10,656 nt of DNA, taken from positions 1 to 10,656 of the forward strand of contig JBJOQB010000152.1 in NCBI GenBank assembly GCA_046050125.1, read 5' to 3'. Source of the DNA: JAHFQJ01 sp046050125. GTDB taxonomy: Bacteria > Pseudomonadota > Gammaproteobacteria > Burkholderiales > Burkholderiaceae. Both the position numbers and the translations under genes were made by a program. The notes beneath the pieces were generated by a model, which was not told the origin of the DNA, searched no databases, and saw only the letters and a program-made list of their open reading frames with translations. How positions within the stretch are numbered: the stretch's first letter is position 1; every line of letters begins with the position of its first letter. Shown here piece by piece: positions 1 through 7,951 of the stretch.

Positions 1-168
1 TGGCAGCATTCTCCACTGACAACCTGTTTTGTTTGCATATAAAATTGCATTCAGCATTAGTCTATCTCCATATTTTACTGTCGATGCTGTCGCTGGCTTC
101 TTCTTTGCTTTTAGAATTATCAGCTCTATCTCTTCCCATTGCTTATCTGTTACGTCTGTTGGATACAT
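1..168 (-). CDS. IS5-family transposase, N-terminal part (runs off left edge)
   Basis: Reading the minus strand from the ATG at 168-166 gives 56 uninterrupted codons to the window edge. The protein starts MYPTDVTDKQWEEIE and reaches NAILYANKTGCQWRMLP. This is the N-terminal DUF4096-type domain of IS5-family transposases, whose members typically begin YPTDLTDxQW and carry xxGCxWRxLP about 50 residues in. The catalytic DDE residues would lie to the left of the window, so an intact enzyme cannot be confirmed. A weak ribosome-binding sequence (AAGAG, complement of 175-179) lies 6 bases before the ATG. The element's own end probably falls between about 205 and 225, where the plus strand switches to a different transposase remnant. 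The family call is firm; the subgroup is not. Confidence 0.85.
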   Translation of the reverse strand, partial: MYPTDVTDKQWEEIELIILKAKKKPATASTVKYGDRLMLNAILYANKTGCQWRMLP

Positions 169-222
169 CTTTTACTCTTACTATTTTTTTCTAGTTTACA
201 TTATTTATATGCGGACAGATAC

Positions 223-366
223 ATAGGTAGATTTACTCGCAAAACTAAGATTGTATCTCGCTCAGAACAAATAGTAGAACTAAGCATGAGGTTATGGGTT
301 AACATTAATAAACCTGATGAATTTAACAAATTTCAGACTATCTTATGCTCAGCTCTCTTTAAATAA
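223..366 (+). pseudogene. IS1-like transposase, C-terminal remnant
   Basis: The plus-strand frame ending at TAA 364-366 encodes a short C-terminal piece that includes GRFTRKTKIVSRSEQIVEL, then SMRLW and a final FK. IS1-family transposases end with a similar RL-x-RKT-x-x-x-S+S segment followed by a short amphipathic helix, and this piece fits that pattern. Nothing upstream in this frame (139-210) looks like transposase; it is the untranslated end of the adjacent IS5-type element read through. The simplest reading is that the IS5-type element inserted into, or recombined with, an older IS1-like copy and removed its N-terminus and catalytic core. The 5' boundary is approximate. The assignment rests on motif memory only, and the fragment may instead belong to another small transposase family. 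Confidence 0.5.
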
Positions 367-441
367 TACTCTCGAATATAATTATCATAAATCAAGTATT
401 TGCTATGCATAAGCCATTTGATTAGCTCAAATTGTGGTTAT

Positions 442-465
442 ACACATTATTATATGTGTTATAAT
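442..465 (+). promoter_or_regulatory. Candidate metH promoter with overlapping palindrome
   Basis: TATAAT at 460-465 is a perfect -10 hexamer. It is preceded by TGT at 457-459, giving the extended -10 form TGnTATAAT, which can work without a good -35. No convincing -35 is seen at the usual 17-base spacing. Transcription would start near 472, leaving a leader of about 30 bases before the metH ATG at 502. A palindrome, ACACAT (442-447) and ATGTGT (454-459) with 6 bases between, lies directly against the -10 and could be an operator. No B12 riboswitch could fit in so short a leader. Confidence 0.5.
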
Positions 466-501
466 CTATTCTCTTTATTTATCTTACAAAACTACATTTT
501 T

Positions 502-3210
502 ATGTCTATACAAATGCGTTTAAGTGGTCTAGAACCTTTTAATATTGATGAAAAAACATTATTTGTAAATATTGGAGAGCGTACCAATGTTACAGGCTCA
601 AGAGCTTTCGCAAAAATGATATTAGAAGGTCGTTTTGAAGATGCACTTAGCGTAGCACGTCATCAAGTAGAAAATGGTGCTCAAGTTATTGACATTAACA
701 TGGATGAGGCAATGTTAGATAGCCATGCTTCGATGATTAAATTTTTAAATTTGATTGCTAGTGAGCCAGATATTTCAAAAGTGCCATTAATGATTGATTC
801 TTCAAAATGGGAAGTTATTGAAGCTGGTTTACAGTGTGTTCAAGGTAAATGTATTGTAAACTCTATCTCTTTAAAAGAAGGCGAAGAGAAATTTTTAGAA
901 CAAGCAAAATTAATTAAACGTTATGGTGCTGCTGCTGTTGTCATGGCATTTGATGAAGTAGGTCAAGCAGATACATTTCAGCGCAAGATAGAAATTTGTA
1001 AACGTAGTTACGATACTTTAGTTGAAAAAATTGATTTTCCTCCTGAAGATATTATTTTCGACCCGAATATTTTTGCTGTAGCTACGGGTATTGAAGAACA
1101 TAATAACTATGCTGTAGATTTTATTGAGGCAACAGCATGGATAAAGCAAAATTTACCACATGCTAAAATTTCAGGTGGTGTTTCAAACGTAAGTTTTTCA
1201 TTTCGTGGAAATGATGTTGTACGAGAGGCAATTCACACTGTATTTTTATACTATGCCATAAAAGCAGGCATGGATATGGGTATTGTAAATGCAGGACAAC
1301 TTGGTGTATACCAAAACCTTGACCCAATTTTAAAAGAGAGAGTAGAGGCAGTCATTTTAAATACAAGCCCTGATGCTACTGAAAGACTTTTAGATATTGC
1401 GGGCGATTATAAAAAAGATGGAAGTGCGAAAAAAGAAGAAAATTTAGAATGGAGAAATACCAGCGTAGAAGATAGACTAGCACATGCTTTAGTTTATGGA
1501 ATTACACAGTTTATTGTTGAAGATACAGAAGAAGCTCGCCAGAAATATGACAGACCAATTCATGTAATTGAACAACCATTGATGAATGGTATGAATATTG
1601 TTGGGGATTTATTTGGCGAAGGTAAAATGTTTTTGCCCCAAGTAGTAAAATCAGCTCGTGTAATGAAGCAAGCGGTAGCACATTTAGTACCATTTATTGA
1701 AGAAGAAAAACAACGCATGGCAGAGAGTGGGCAAGACACCAGTAGTAAAGGTAAAATGGTAATTGCAACGGTTAAAGGCGATGTGCATGACATTGGTAAA
1801 AATATTGTAACAGTGGTTTTACAGTGTAATAATTTTGAAGTAGAGAATATGGGAGTTATGGTACCATGTGACCAAATTCTAAATAAAGCTAAGGAAGTTG
1901 GTGCAAATTTAATTGGTTTATCAGGATTAATTACACCATCACTTGAAGAAATGAGTTATATCGCTAGCGAAATGGAAAAAGATGCATACTTTAAGGATAA
2001 GCAAATTCCATTATTAATTGGTGGTGCTACTACATCAAGAGTGCATACTGCAGTTAAAATTGCCCCTCATTATAGTGGTGCTGTAGTTTATGTACCTGAT
2101 GCTAGTCGAGCAGTAAGCGTTGCCAGTCAGCTTTTAGGCGATAAAAAAGCAGATTATACAAAAATTGTAAAAGAAGACCAACAAAAAGCACGTGATTTGC
2201 ATGCAAACAAAAAGCAAGTTGCATTAATTGATATTAACAAAGCGAGAGAAAATAAAGACAAATTAGAATGGCAAAATTATACACCACCAAAACCACATAT
2301 CTTAGGACGTAGAACTATCTTTGATTATGATTTAAATTTAATTGCAAAATATATTGATTGGGTACCATTTTTTCAAACATGGGATTTAGCAGGTAAATTT
2401 CCAGATATTTTAACTGATGAAGTCGTAGGTGAAGCAGCAACCAAACTGTATAAAGATGCTCAAACTATGCTTGCTCAAATTATTAAGCATAAATGGTTGC
2501 AAGCAAATGCTTTATTTGGTTTATTTCATGCACATAGTATTAATGATGATATTGAGATTTTTACTGATGAAGCTAAAACATCTAAATTAATGACATGGCA
2601 TAATTTACGACAACAAAGTGAACGCCCTGTAATTGATGGCATAGCTAAACCAAATCGATGTTTAGCTGACTATATCGCAGACAAGAATTGCGAAAAACAA
2701 GATTATATAGGTTGTTTTGCAGTAACTGCAGGCATTAATATGGAAAAGCAAGAACAGATATTTGAAGCACAACAAGATGATTACAGTGGAATCATGTTCA
2801 AGGCATTAGCTGATAGGCTTGCTGAAGCATTTGCTGAACATTTGCATGAAAGAATACGTAAAGAATTTTGGGGTTATGCAAAAGATGAAAATTTAACTAA
2901 TCAAGAATTAATTAAGGAAAAATATATCGGTATAAGACCAGCCCCAGGTTACCCAGCTTGCCCTGACCATACTATTAAAAAAGAATTTTTTGATAAACTA
3001 AATTGTGCTGAAATTGGCATGAGTGTTACTGAAAGTTTAGCTATGTTGCCTGCATCATCAGTAAGCGGATTCTACTTTAGCCACCCCGAAAGCCAATACT
3101 TTACAATCGGTAGAATTGCTCAAGACCAAGTAGAAAGTATGGCACAAAGGCAAAATATGCAAATATCAGATGTAGAAAGAGCTTTATCGCCTTTGCTGAA
3201 TAGCTACTAA
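502..3210 (+). CDS. metH: Cobalamin-dependent methionine synthase, folate/B12/activation half (no homocysteine domain)
   Basis: Cytoplasmic enzyme that transfers a methyl group from 5-methyl-tetrahydrofolate via cobalamin to homocysteine. The 902-residue product corresponds to E. coli MetH from about residue 354 onward. The pterin-binding domain covers about 20-320 (VNIGERTNVTGSRAF, DINMDEAMLD, MIDSSKWEV). The helical cap follows at about 320-410, and the B12 domain at about 411-566 has the GDVHDIGKN signature with axial ligand H429, plus S474, T478 and S480 matching E. coli S804, T808 and S810. The AdoMet reactivation domain runs from about 567 to 902, with RPAPGYPACPDH starting at R812. The zinc/homocysteine domain is absent. 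Betaproteobacteria often encode MetH as two proteins, so a separate partner is expected, but none lies in this window. ATG 502 was chosen because the 34 codons between 400 and 502 encode non-conserved hydrophobic sequence. No Shine-Dalgarno is visible. Confidence 0.95.
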   Translation: MSIQMRLSGLEPFNIDEKTLFVNIGERTNVTGSRAFAKMILEGRFEDALSVARHQVENGAQVIDINMDEAMLDSHASMIKFLNLIASEPDISKVPLMIDSSKWEVIEAGLQCVQGKCIVNSISLKEGEEKFLEQAKLIKRYGAAAVVMAFDEVGQADTFQRKIEICKRSYDTLVEKIDFPPEDIIFDPNIFAVATGIEEHNNYAVDFIEATAWIKQNLPHAKISGGVSNVSFSFRGNDVVREAIHTVFLYYAIKAGMDMGIVNAGQLGVYQNLDPILKERVEAVILNTSPDATERLLDIAGDYKKDGSAKKEENLEWRNTSVEDRLAHALVYGITQFIVEDTEEARQKYDRPIHVIEQPLMNGMNIVGDLFGEGKMFLPQVVKSARVMKQAVAHLVPFIEEEKQRMAESGQDTSSKGKMVIATVKGDVHDIGKNIVTVVLQCNNFEVENMGVMVPCDQILNKAKEVGANLIGLSGLITPSLEEMSYIASEMEKDAYFKDKQIPLLIGGATTSRVHTAVKIAPHYSGAVVYVPDASRAVSVASQLLGDKKADYTKIVKEDQQKARDLHANKKQVALIDINKARENKDKLEWQNYTPPKPHILGRRTIFDYDLNLIAKYIDWVPFFQTWDLAGKFPDILTDEVVGEAATKLYKDAQTMLAQIIKHKWLQANALFGLFHAHSINDDIEIFTDEAKTSKLMTWHNLRQQSERPVIDGIAKPNRCLADYIADKNCEKQDYIGCFAVTAGINMEKQEQIFEAQQDDYSGIMFKALADRLAEAFAEHLHERIRKEFWGYAKDENLTNQELIKEKYIGIRPAPGYPACPDHTIKKEFFDKLNCAEIGMSVTESLAMLPASSVSGFYFSHPESQYFTIGRIAQDQVESMAQRQNMQISDVERALSPLLNSY

Positions 3211-3235
3211 TAAAATTACCTCCTCAAAGATAATC

Positions 3236-3270
3236 ATGGTATGGTTTATTATTTATCAAAAGCCTACCAT
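3236..3270 (+). terminator. Weak hairpin downstream of metH
   Basis: ATGGTATGG (3236-3244) pairs with CCTACCAT (3263-3270), giving 8 base pairs with one bulged T and an 18-base loop. It starts 25 bases after the metH stop. There is no proper T-run after it, so an intrinsic terminator is only a possibility. Its value is positional: it separates metH from the promoter of yhbY. Confidence 0.2.
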
Positions 3271-3357
3271 TTCAACAATAAAACTCAATATACTTAATGA
3301 TATATTAGTTTGATTTTGCAATTAGACTTAGTATTACTAATATTATATCTATAAATA

Positions 3358-3366
3358 TGATATAAT
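3358..3366 (+). promoter_or_regulatory. Extended -10 promoter for yhbY
   Basis: TGATATAAT at 3358-3366 is a consensus extended -10 element (TGn plus TATAAT). The predicted start near 3373 leaves about 23 bases of leader before the ATG at 3396. No good -35 is present at 3338-3343. An 8-base inverted repeat, ATATTAGT (3302-3309) and ACTAATAT (3336-3343), lies just upstream, but it may be chance in such AT-rich DNA. Confidence 0.45.
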
Positions 3367-3395
3367 TACCACCTAAATAAGTAAATTCATTGAAT

Positions 3396-3884
3396 ATGTC
3401 AAATAATACCATCTCAAAAATATTAAAAACGCAATTGCGTGCTGATGCTCATCATTTAAAGCCTGTTGTTATGATTGGTCAAGATGGTATTAGTGATGGC
3501 GTACTAAAAGAAATAGATATTAATCTTCAAGCTCACAATCTAATTAAAGTACGTATCTTAGCTGAAGACAGCAGAAATAATAAAGAAATTGCTGATATTT
3601 TATGCAGAAAATTACAATGTCATTTAATCCAAGGAATTGGTAAATTATTGGTATTATACCGAGAAGGTGAAGTAGTTTTAGAGCATGCTCAAATTGAGCA
3701 ACCTATCAAAAAAGCTCCAATGCCAGCACCTAAAGAAGTAAAAGTAAGAAAAATGACTCGTGGTCCTCGTAGGTCTCCAATTAAAATATTAACAGTTTTA
3801 GGAAATCAACGTGTAACTGCTGGTGGTTTGGTAAAAAGAAAGAAAGTACGCCAAGTTAGCAAGAAAAAACAATTTTCTGATTAA
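3396..3884 (+). CDS. yhbY: YhbY-type CRM-domain RNA-binding protein (ribosome assembly) with basic C-terminal tail
   Basis: Small RNA-binding protein of the CRM (YhbY) family, which associates with pre-50S ribosomal particles. Residues 1 to about 97 form the CRM domain: LRADAHHLKPVVMIGQDG, where GQDG is the GxxG loop that contacts RNA, then GVLKEIDINLQAHNLIKVRI and IQGIGKLLVLYR. E. coli YhbY stops at about this point (97 residues). Here about 65 more residues follow, rich in Lys, Arg and Pro (KVRKMTRGPRRSP, GGLVKRKKVRQVSKKK). Longer tails are common in betaproteobacterial members and probably add RNA affinity. ATG 3396 is preferred over the in-frame TTG 3390; neither has a Shine-Dalgarno. The usual neighbour rlmE is absent, so the gene appears to be expressed alone from its own promoter. 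Confidence 0.93.
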   Translation: MSNNTISKILKTQLRADAHHLKPVVMIGQDGISDGVLKEIDINLQAHNLIKVRILAEDSRNNKEIADILCRKLQCHLIQGIGKLLVLYREGEVVLEHAQIEQPIKKAPMPAPKEVKVRKMTRGPRRSPIKILTVLGNQRVTAGGLVKRKKVRQVSKKKQFSD

Positions 3885-3890
3885 TATTAA

Positions 3891-3943
3891 AAGTATATTT
3901 ATTTTTATAAGTATACTTGTTTATACACCCTTTTATAAACAAG
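3891..3943 (+). terminator. Two overlapping, mutually exclusive hairpins after yhbY
   Basis: Hairpin A pairs AAGTATA (3891-3897) with TATACTT (3912-3918). Hairpin B pairs CTTGTTTATA (3916-3925) perfectly with TATAAACAAG (3934-3943), a 10-base-pair stem with the 8-base loop CACCCTTT. Bases 3916-3918 belong to both, so only one can form fully. Hairpin B is followed by a T-rich stretch only from 3952 on, which is later than in a standard intrinsic terminator. It most likely marks the end of the yhbY transcript, but an operator role for the next gene is also possible. Confidence 0.35.
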
Positions 3944-4006
3944 GCATGATGTATTTTTCATAAATTTAAGTTAGAATATGTATCGTGCATAAGTAAATAT
4001 AATCTC

Positions 4007-7000
4007 ATGAATTTATCTAATGTTTCTATTTCTGAAATTAGTCCAATTAGTACAAATAATAATAATATGATTGATGACACGCATACTTCTTCACAAACAA
4101 GACTAAGAGAAATACCTTATAATTACACATCTTTTTCAGATAAAGAAATTGTATGTAGAATATTAGGTGAGCAAGCATGGGAATTGATTCAACAATTACG
4201 TGGCGAAAGGCAAACTGGTCAATCTGCACGTATGCTTTACGAAGTGCTAGGCGATATTTGGGTAATTGAACGTAATCCATATATACAAGATGATTTACTA
4301 GATAATCCCAAACGTCGCAAAAACTTAGTTGATGCTCTGTTTCACAGATTAAATTTAGTTGAGAAACGCCGTGAATTGTCTGACTTGTCGCAAATTAATC
4401 CTGAACGTGATGAAAAAGTAAAGCAATTATTAAATATTGCCAAAAGTGCAGTAGATAAATTTGCAGAACAATTTAAAAAGACAGTAGATTTACGCAAAAA
4501 AGCACAAAAGCTCTTATCAAAATATACACGCAAAGATAATATAAAATTTGATGGATTATCAAGAGTATCACATGTTACTGATGCTACTGATTGGCGTGTT
4601 TCTTACCCATTTCTTGTATTAGCTCCAGATACAGAACTAGAAATAGTTGATTTAGTAAGGTCATGTATTGCCCTTGGATTGACGATTATTCCACGTGGAG
4701 GCGGTACAGGTTATACAGGTGGTGCAGTTCCATTAACTCCATTTAGCGTTGTAATTAATACAGAGAAATTAGAAACACTATCAACTATAGAATATAAGCA
4801 ATTAGACGGATTAAATAGTAGTGTACCAACTGTATTTAGTGAAGCTGGCGTTGTAACTAAACGAGTTTCTGATATTGCTAGTGAACATGGATATGTGTTT
4901 GCTGTAGACCCAACTAGTGCATCAGCAAGTTGCATTGGTGGTAATATCGCAATGAATGCAGGCGGTAAAAAAGCAGTTTTATGGGGTACTGCAATTGACA
5001 ATTTAGCTTGGTGGCGTATGGTTGACCCTCAAGGCAATTGGCTAGAAGTTACTCGTATTAATCATAATTTAGGCAAAATTCATGATGCACCAATGGTACA
5101 ATTCAAACTTGAATGGTTTGACGGCTCTTATGCACCACGTAAAAACTTGATTAAAACAGAGATATTAAATATCCCTGGTAAAAGCTTTAGAAAAGCTGGT
5201 TTAGGTAAAGATGTAACCGATAAATTTTTAAGTGGTATCCCCGGAATTCAAAAAGAAGGTTGTGATGGAATTATCACAAGTGCTAGGTGGATTGTACACA
5301 AAATGCCAACTCATACTCGTACAGTATGCCTAGAGTTTTTTGGCTCAGTAAAAAATGCTATTCCATCTATTGTTGAAATTAAAGATTTCATGCAACAACA
5401 GCATTTACAAAACAAAGCAACATTAGCAGGGTTGGAACATTTAGATGAGAGATACTTAAAAGCAGTTGGATACTCAACTAAATCTAAAAAACATGGATTC
5501 CCTAAAATGGTTTTAATTGGGGACATCGTTGGAGATAATGAAGATTTTGTTGCGGAAGCCACTTCTGCAGTAGTAAGAATAGCTAACTCAAGGGTTGGCG
5601 AGGGTTTTATTGCAATTAGTAGTGAAGCTCGTAAAAAGTTTTGGCTAGATAGGTCAAGAACAGCAGCAATTGCCAAGCACACAAATGCATTTAAAATAAA
5701 TGAAGATGTAGTAATTCCATTAGAGAGAATGGGAGAATATACTGACGGTATTGAACGTATAAATATTGAATTATCATTACAAAATAAATTAGAGCTAACA
5801 TCTAAACTGCTTGAATACTTTCAACAAAAAAATATACCCTTAGGAAAAAGCGATGATGCTAGCGATATAGAGAATTCAGAGCTACTTGGCGATAGAGTTG
5901 CAACTGCAATGCAGGTAATATCTAATGCAGAACAGGAATGGTCTTACTGGCTAAATAATCTTGATGAAATTATTGAACCAAATCATAAAAATATATTTGA
6001 ATTATTACAAGAGTATACATGGCGTGCATCATGGAAAAAGCAAATATTAGCCCCATTAGAAACCATTTTTAATGGCTCAATATTTTCTACAATTATTGAT
6101 GATTGCAAAAAAATCCATAAACAAGTCTTAAGAGAACGTGTATTTGTTGCTTTACACATGCATGCAGGTGATGGAAATGTACACACTAATTTACCTGTAA
6201 ACTCTGATAGCTATGACATGTTGCAACAAGCACATAAAGCAGTTGCTAGAATTATGAAATTGGCACGTAATCTTGACGGCGTAATTTCTGGAGAGCATGG
6301 AATTGGGATTACGAAATTTGAATTTTTAGAAGATTCAGAGATGCAAAACTTTTGGGACTATAAAAATAAAGTAGACCCACTCGGACACTTTAATAAGGGT
6401 AAACTTATGAAAGGTGCTGATTTAAGATATGCATATACGCCAAGCTTTAGCTTAATGGAACACGAATCAATTATCATGAAGCAAAATGATATTGGAAACA
6501 TAGCTAATAGCATTAAAGATTGTTTAAGATGTGGTAAATGTAAACCAGAATGCTCAACACATGTACCAAGAGCTAATTTATTATATTCTCCACGTAATAA
6601 AATTTTGGCTACATCATTGCTTACAGAAGCGTTTTTATATGAAGAGCAAACAAGACGTGGTATAAGCATTAAGCACTGGGACGAATTTAGCGATGTTGCT
6701 GACCACTGTACTGTTTGCCACAGATGCTTATCTCCATGCCCTGTAAATATTGATTTTGGCGACGTGTCAATGAATATGCGTAATTTATTACGTAAAATGG
6801 GCAAAAAGAAATTCAATTTAGGTACAAGTGCTGCAATGATGTTCCTAAATGCTAGTTCTCCACATACAATTAATCTTCTGCGTAAAGGCATGATTGATTT
6901 TGGATATAAAGCTCAAAGGCTTGGAGTAAGTTTATTTAAAAAGCTAGCTAAAAAGCAGATGCAAAAACCACCTGCAACTGTTGGTAAACCTAAAATGCAT

Positions 7001-7918
7001 CAGCAAGTTATCCACTTTGTAAACAAAAAACTACCAAATAAATTACCAAGCAAAACAGCTAGGGCATTACTGGATATTGAAGATAACAAAGTTGTTCCAC
7101 TTATTCGTAATCCAAAACAAACAACTACATCGAGTGAAGCAGTGTTTTACTTTCCTGGTTGTGGCTCAGAACGTTTATTTAGCCAAGTGGGTTTAGCAAC
7201 TCAAGCAATGTTATGGCATGTTGGTGCTCAAACAGTTTTACCCCCAGGTTACTTATGTTGTGGTTACCCGCAAAAAGGTAGTGGGCAATTTGATAAAGCA
7301 GAAAAAATCATAACGGATAACCGTGTTTTATTTCACCGCATGGCAAATACTCTTAATTACTTAGATATAAAAACTGTAGTTGTAAGTTGTGGTACATGTA
7401 TGGATTCTTTATTAGATTATCAATTTGATAAGATTTTCCCTGGGTGTCGTTTGATTGATATACATGAGTATTTATTAGAAAAAGGTGTAAAAATAGAAAG
7501 TGTAACAGGTACACAATACATGTATCATGCACCATGTCATGACCCTATGAAAACTTATAACAGCACAAATGTTGTGAATAAATTGATTAATCAAGAACAA
7601 AAAATTGAGAAAAATGATAGATGCTGTGGAGAGTCTGGTACATTTGCAGTAAGCAGACCCGATATATCAACTCAAGTTAGATTTAAAAAACAAGAAGCTT
7701 TACAAGTAGCAAAAGAGAAACTAAATGCAATTGAGCCAGTCAAAATATTAACTAGTTGCCCATCATGTTTACAGGGGTTAAATAGGTATACTGACGAAAC
7801 TGGTATTGAAGCTGATTATATTGTTATAGAAATCGCTAAACATGTACTTGGGGAAAATTGGCTCACTGAATATATCGATAACGCTAATAGCGGTGGGATT
7901 GAAAGAATATTACTATAA
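4007..7918 (+). CDS. DUF3683 FAD-linked oxidase / Fe-S oxidoreductase fusion (GlcD-GlcF-like)
   Basis: A 1,303-residue flavin and iron-sulfur protein that joins in one chain what glycolate/D-lactate oxidases split into GlcD- and GlcF-type subunits. Residues about 33-130 match the N-terminal DUF3683 region (LREIPYNYTSFSDKEIV, SARMLYEVLGDIWV). An FAD_binding_4 domain spans about 190-350, with the loop PRGGGTGYTGG (229-239). The FAD-oxidase C-terminal domain extends to about 815 and has HMHAGDGNVH (717-726) and GEHGIG around E763. Two 4Fe-4S motifs follow: C839, C842, C845, C849 and C901, C904, C907, C911. Two CCG domains complete it, with cysteines C1052, C1084/C1085, C1128 and C1177, C1206/C1207, C1251. 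It probably oxidises a 2-hydroxyacid and passes electrons to quinone; the substrate is not known from sequence. The first 32 residues are not conserved, so M21 (4067) is an alternative start. No Shine-Dalgarno. Confidence 0.93.
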   Translation: MNLSNVSISEISPISTNNNNMIDDTHTSSQTRLREIPYNYTSFSDKEIVCRILGEQAWELIQQLRGERQTGQSARMLYEVLGDIWVIERNPYIQDDLLDNPKRRKNLVDALFHRLNLVEKRRELSDLSQINPERDEKVKQLLNIAKSAVDKFAEQFKKTVDLRKKAQKLLSKYTRKDNIKFDGLSRVSHVTDATDWRVSYPFLVLAPDTELEIVDLVRSCIALGLTIIPRGGGTGYTGGAVPLTPFSVVINTEKLETLSTIEYKQLDGLNSSVPTVFSEAGVVTKRVSDIASEHGYVFAVDPTSASASCIGGNIAMNAGGKKAVLWGTAIDNLAWWRMVDPQGNWLEVTRINHNLGKIHDAPMVQFKLEWFDGSYAPRKNLIKTEILNIPGKSFRKAGLGKDVTDKFLSGIPGIQKEGCDGIITSARWIVHKMPTHTRTVCLEFFGSVKNAIPSIVEIKDFMQQQHLQNKATLAGLEHLDERYLKAVGYSTKSKKHGFPKMVLIGDIVGDNEDFVAEATSAVVRIANSRVGEGFIAISSEARKKFWLDRSRTAAIAKHTNAFKINEDVVIPLERMGEYTDGIERINIELSLQNKLELTSKLLEYFQQKNIPLGKSDDASDIENSELLGDRVATAMQVISNAEQEWSYWLNNLDEIIEPNHKNIFELLQEYTWRASWKKQILAPLETIFNGSIFSTIIDDCKKIHKQVLRERVFVALHMHAGDGNVHTNLPVNSDSYDMLQQAHKAVARIMKLARNLDGVISGEHGIGITKFEFLEDSEMQNFWDYKNKVDPLGHFNKGKLMKGADLRYAYTPSFSLMEHESIIMKQNDIGNIANSIKDCLRCGKCKPECSTHVPRANLLYSPRNKILATSLLTEAFLYEEQTRRGISIKHWDEFSDVADHCTVCHRCLSPCPVNIDFGDVSMNMRNLLRKMGKKKFNLGTSAAMMFLNASSPHTINLLRKGMIDFGYKAQRLGVSLFKKLAKKQMQKPPATVGKPKMHQQVIHFVNKKLPNKLPSKTARALLDIEDNKVVPLIRNPKQTTTSSEAVFYFPGCGSERLFSQVGLATQAMLWHVGAQTVLPPGYLCCGYPQKGSGQFDKAEKIITDNRVLFHRMANTLNYLDIKTVVVSCGTCMDSLLDYQFDKIFPGCRLIDIHEYLLEKGVKIESVTGTQYMYHAPCHDPMKTYNSTNVVNKLINQEQKIEKNDRCCGESGTFAVSRPDISTQVRFKKQEALQVAKEKLNAIEPVKILTSCPSCLQGLNRYTDETGIEADYIVIEIAKHVLGENWLTEYIDNANSGGIERILL

Positions 7919-7951
7919 TAAATATATTATCGACTTTAATTTGAGGTTTGT

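Noticed and set aside
400..501. Longer MetH starting at ATG 400 (34 extra residues)
   Set aside because: The extra residues are hydrophobic and not part of the family, and the extended -10 promoter at 457-465 lies inside this stretch, so transcripts would begin after 400.
367..501. Cobalamin or SAM riboswitch before metH
   Set aside because: No B12-box-like conserved sequence or long structured leader is visible, and the predicted leader is only about 30 bases.
3390..3395. TTG at 3390 as the yhbY start
   Set aside because: An ATG lies two codons later, neither has a ribosome-binding site, and the extra residues carry no family signal.
5311..5682. Minus-strand ORF of 123 codons inside the oxidoreductase gene
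   Set aside because: It lies wholly opposite strongly conserved FAD-oxidase coding sequence, has no recognisable domain, and its composition is that of an antisense shadow.
6358..6891. Minus-strand ORF of 177 codons opposite the 4Fe-4S region
   Set aside because: The plus strand here encodes both CxxCxxC cluster motifs in perfect register, so the antisense frame is a shadow despite its length.
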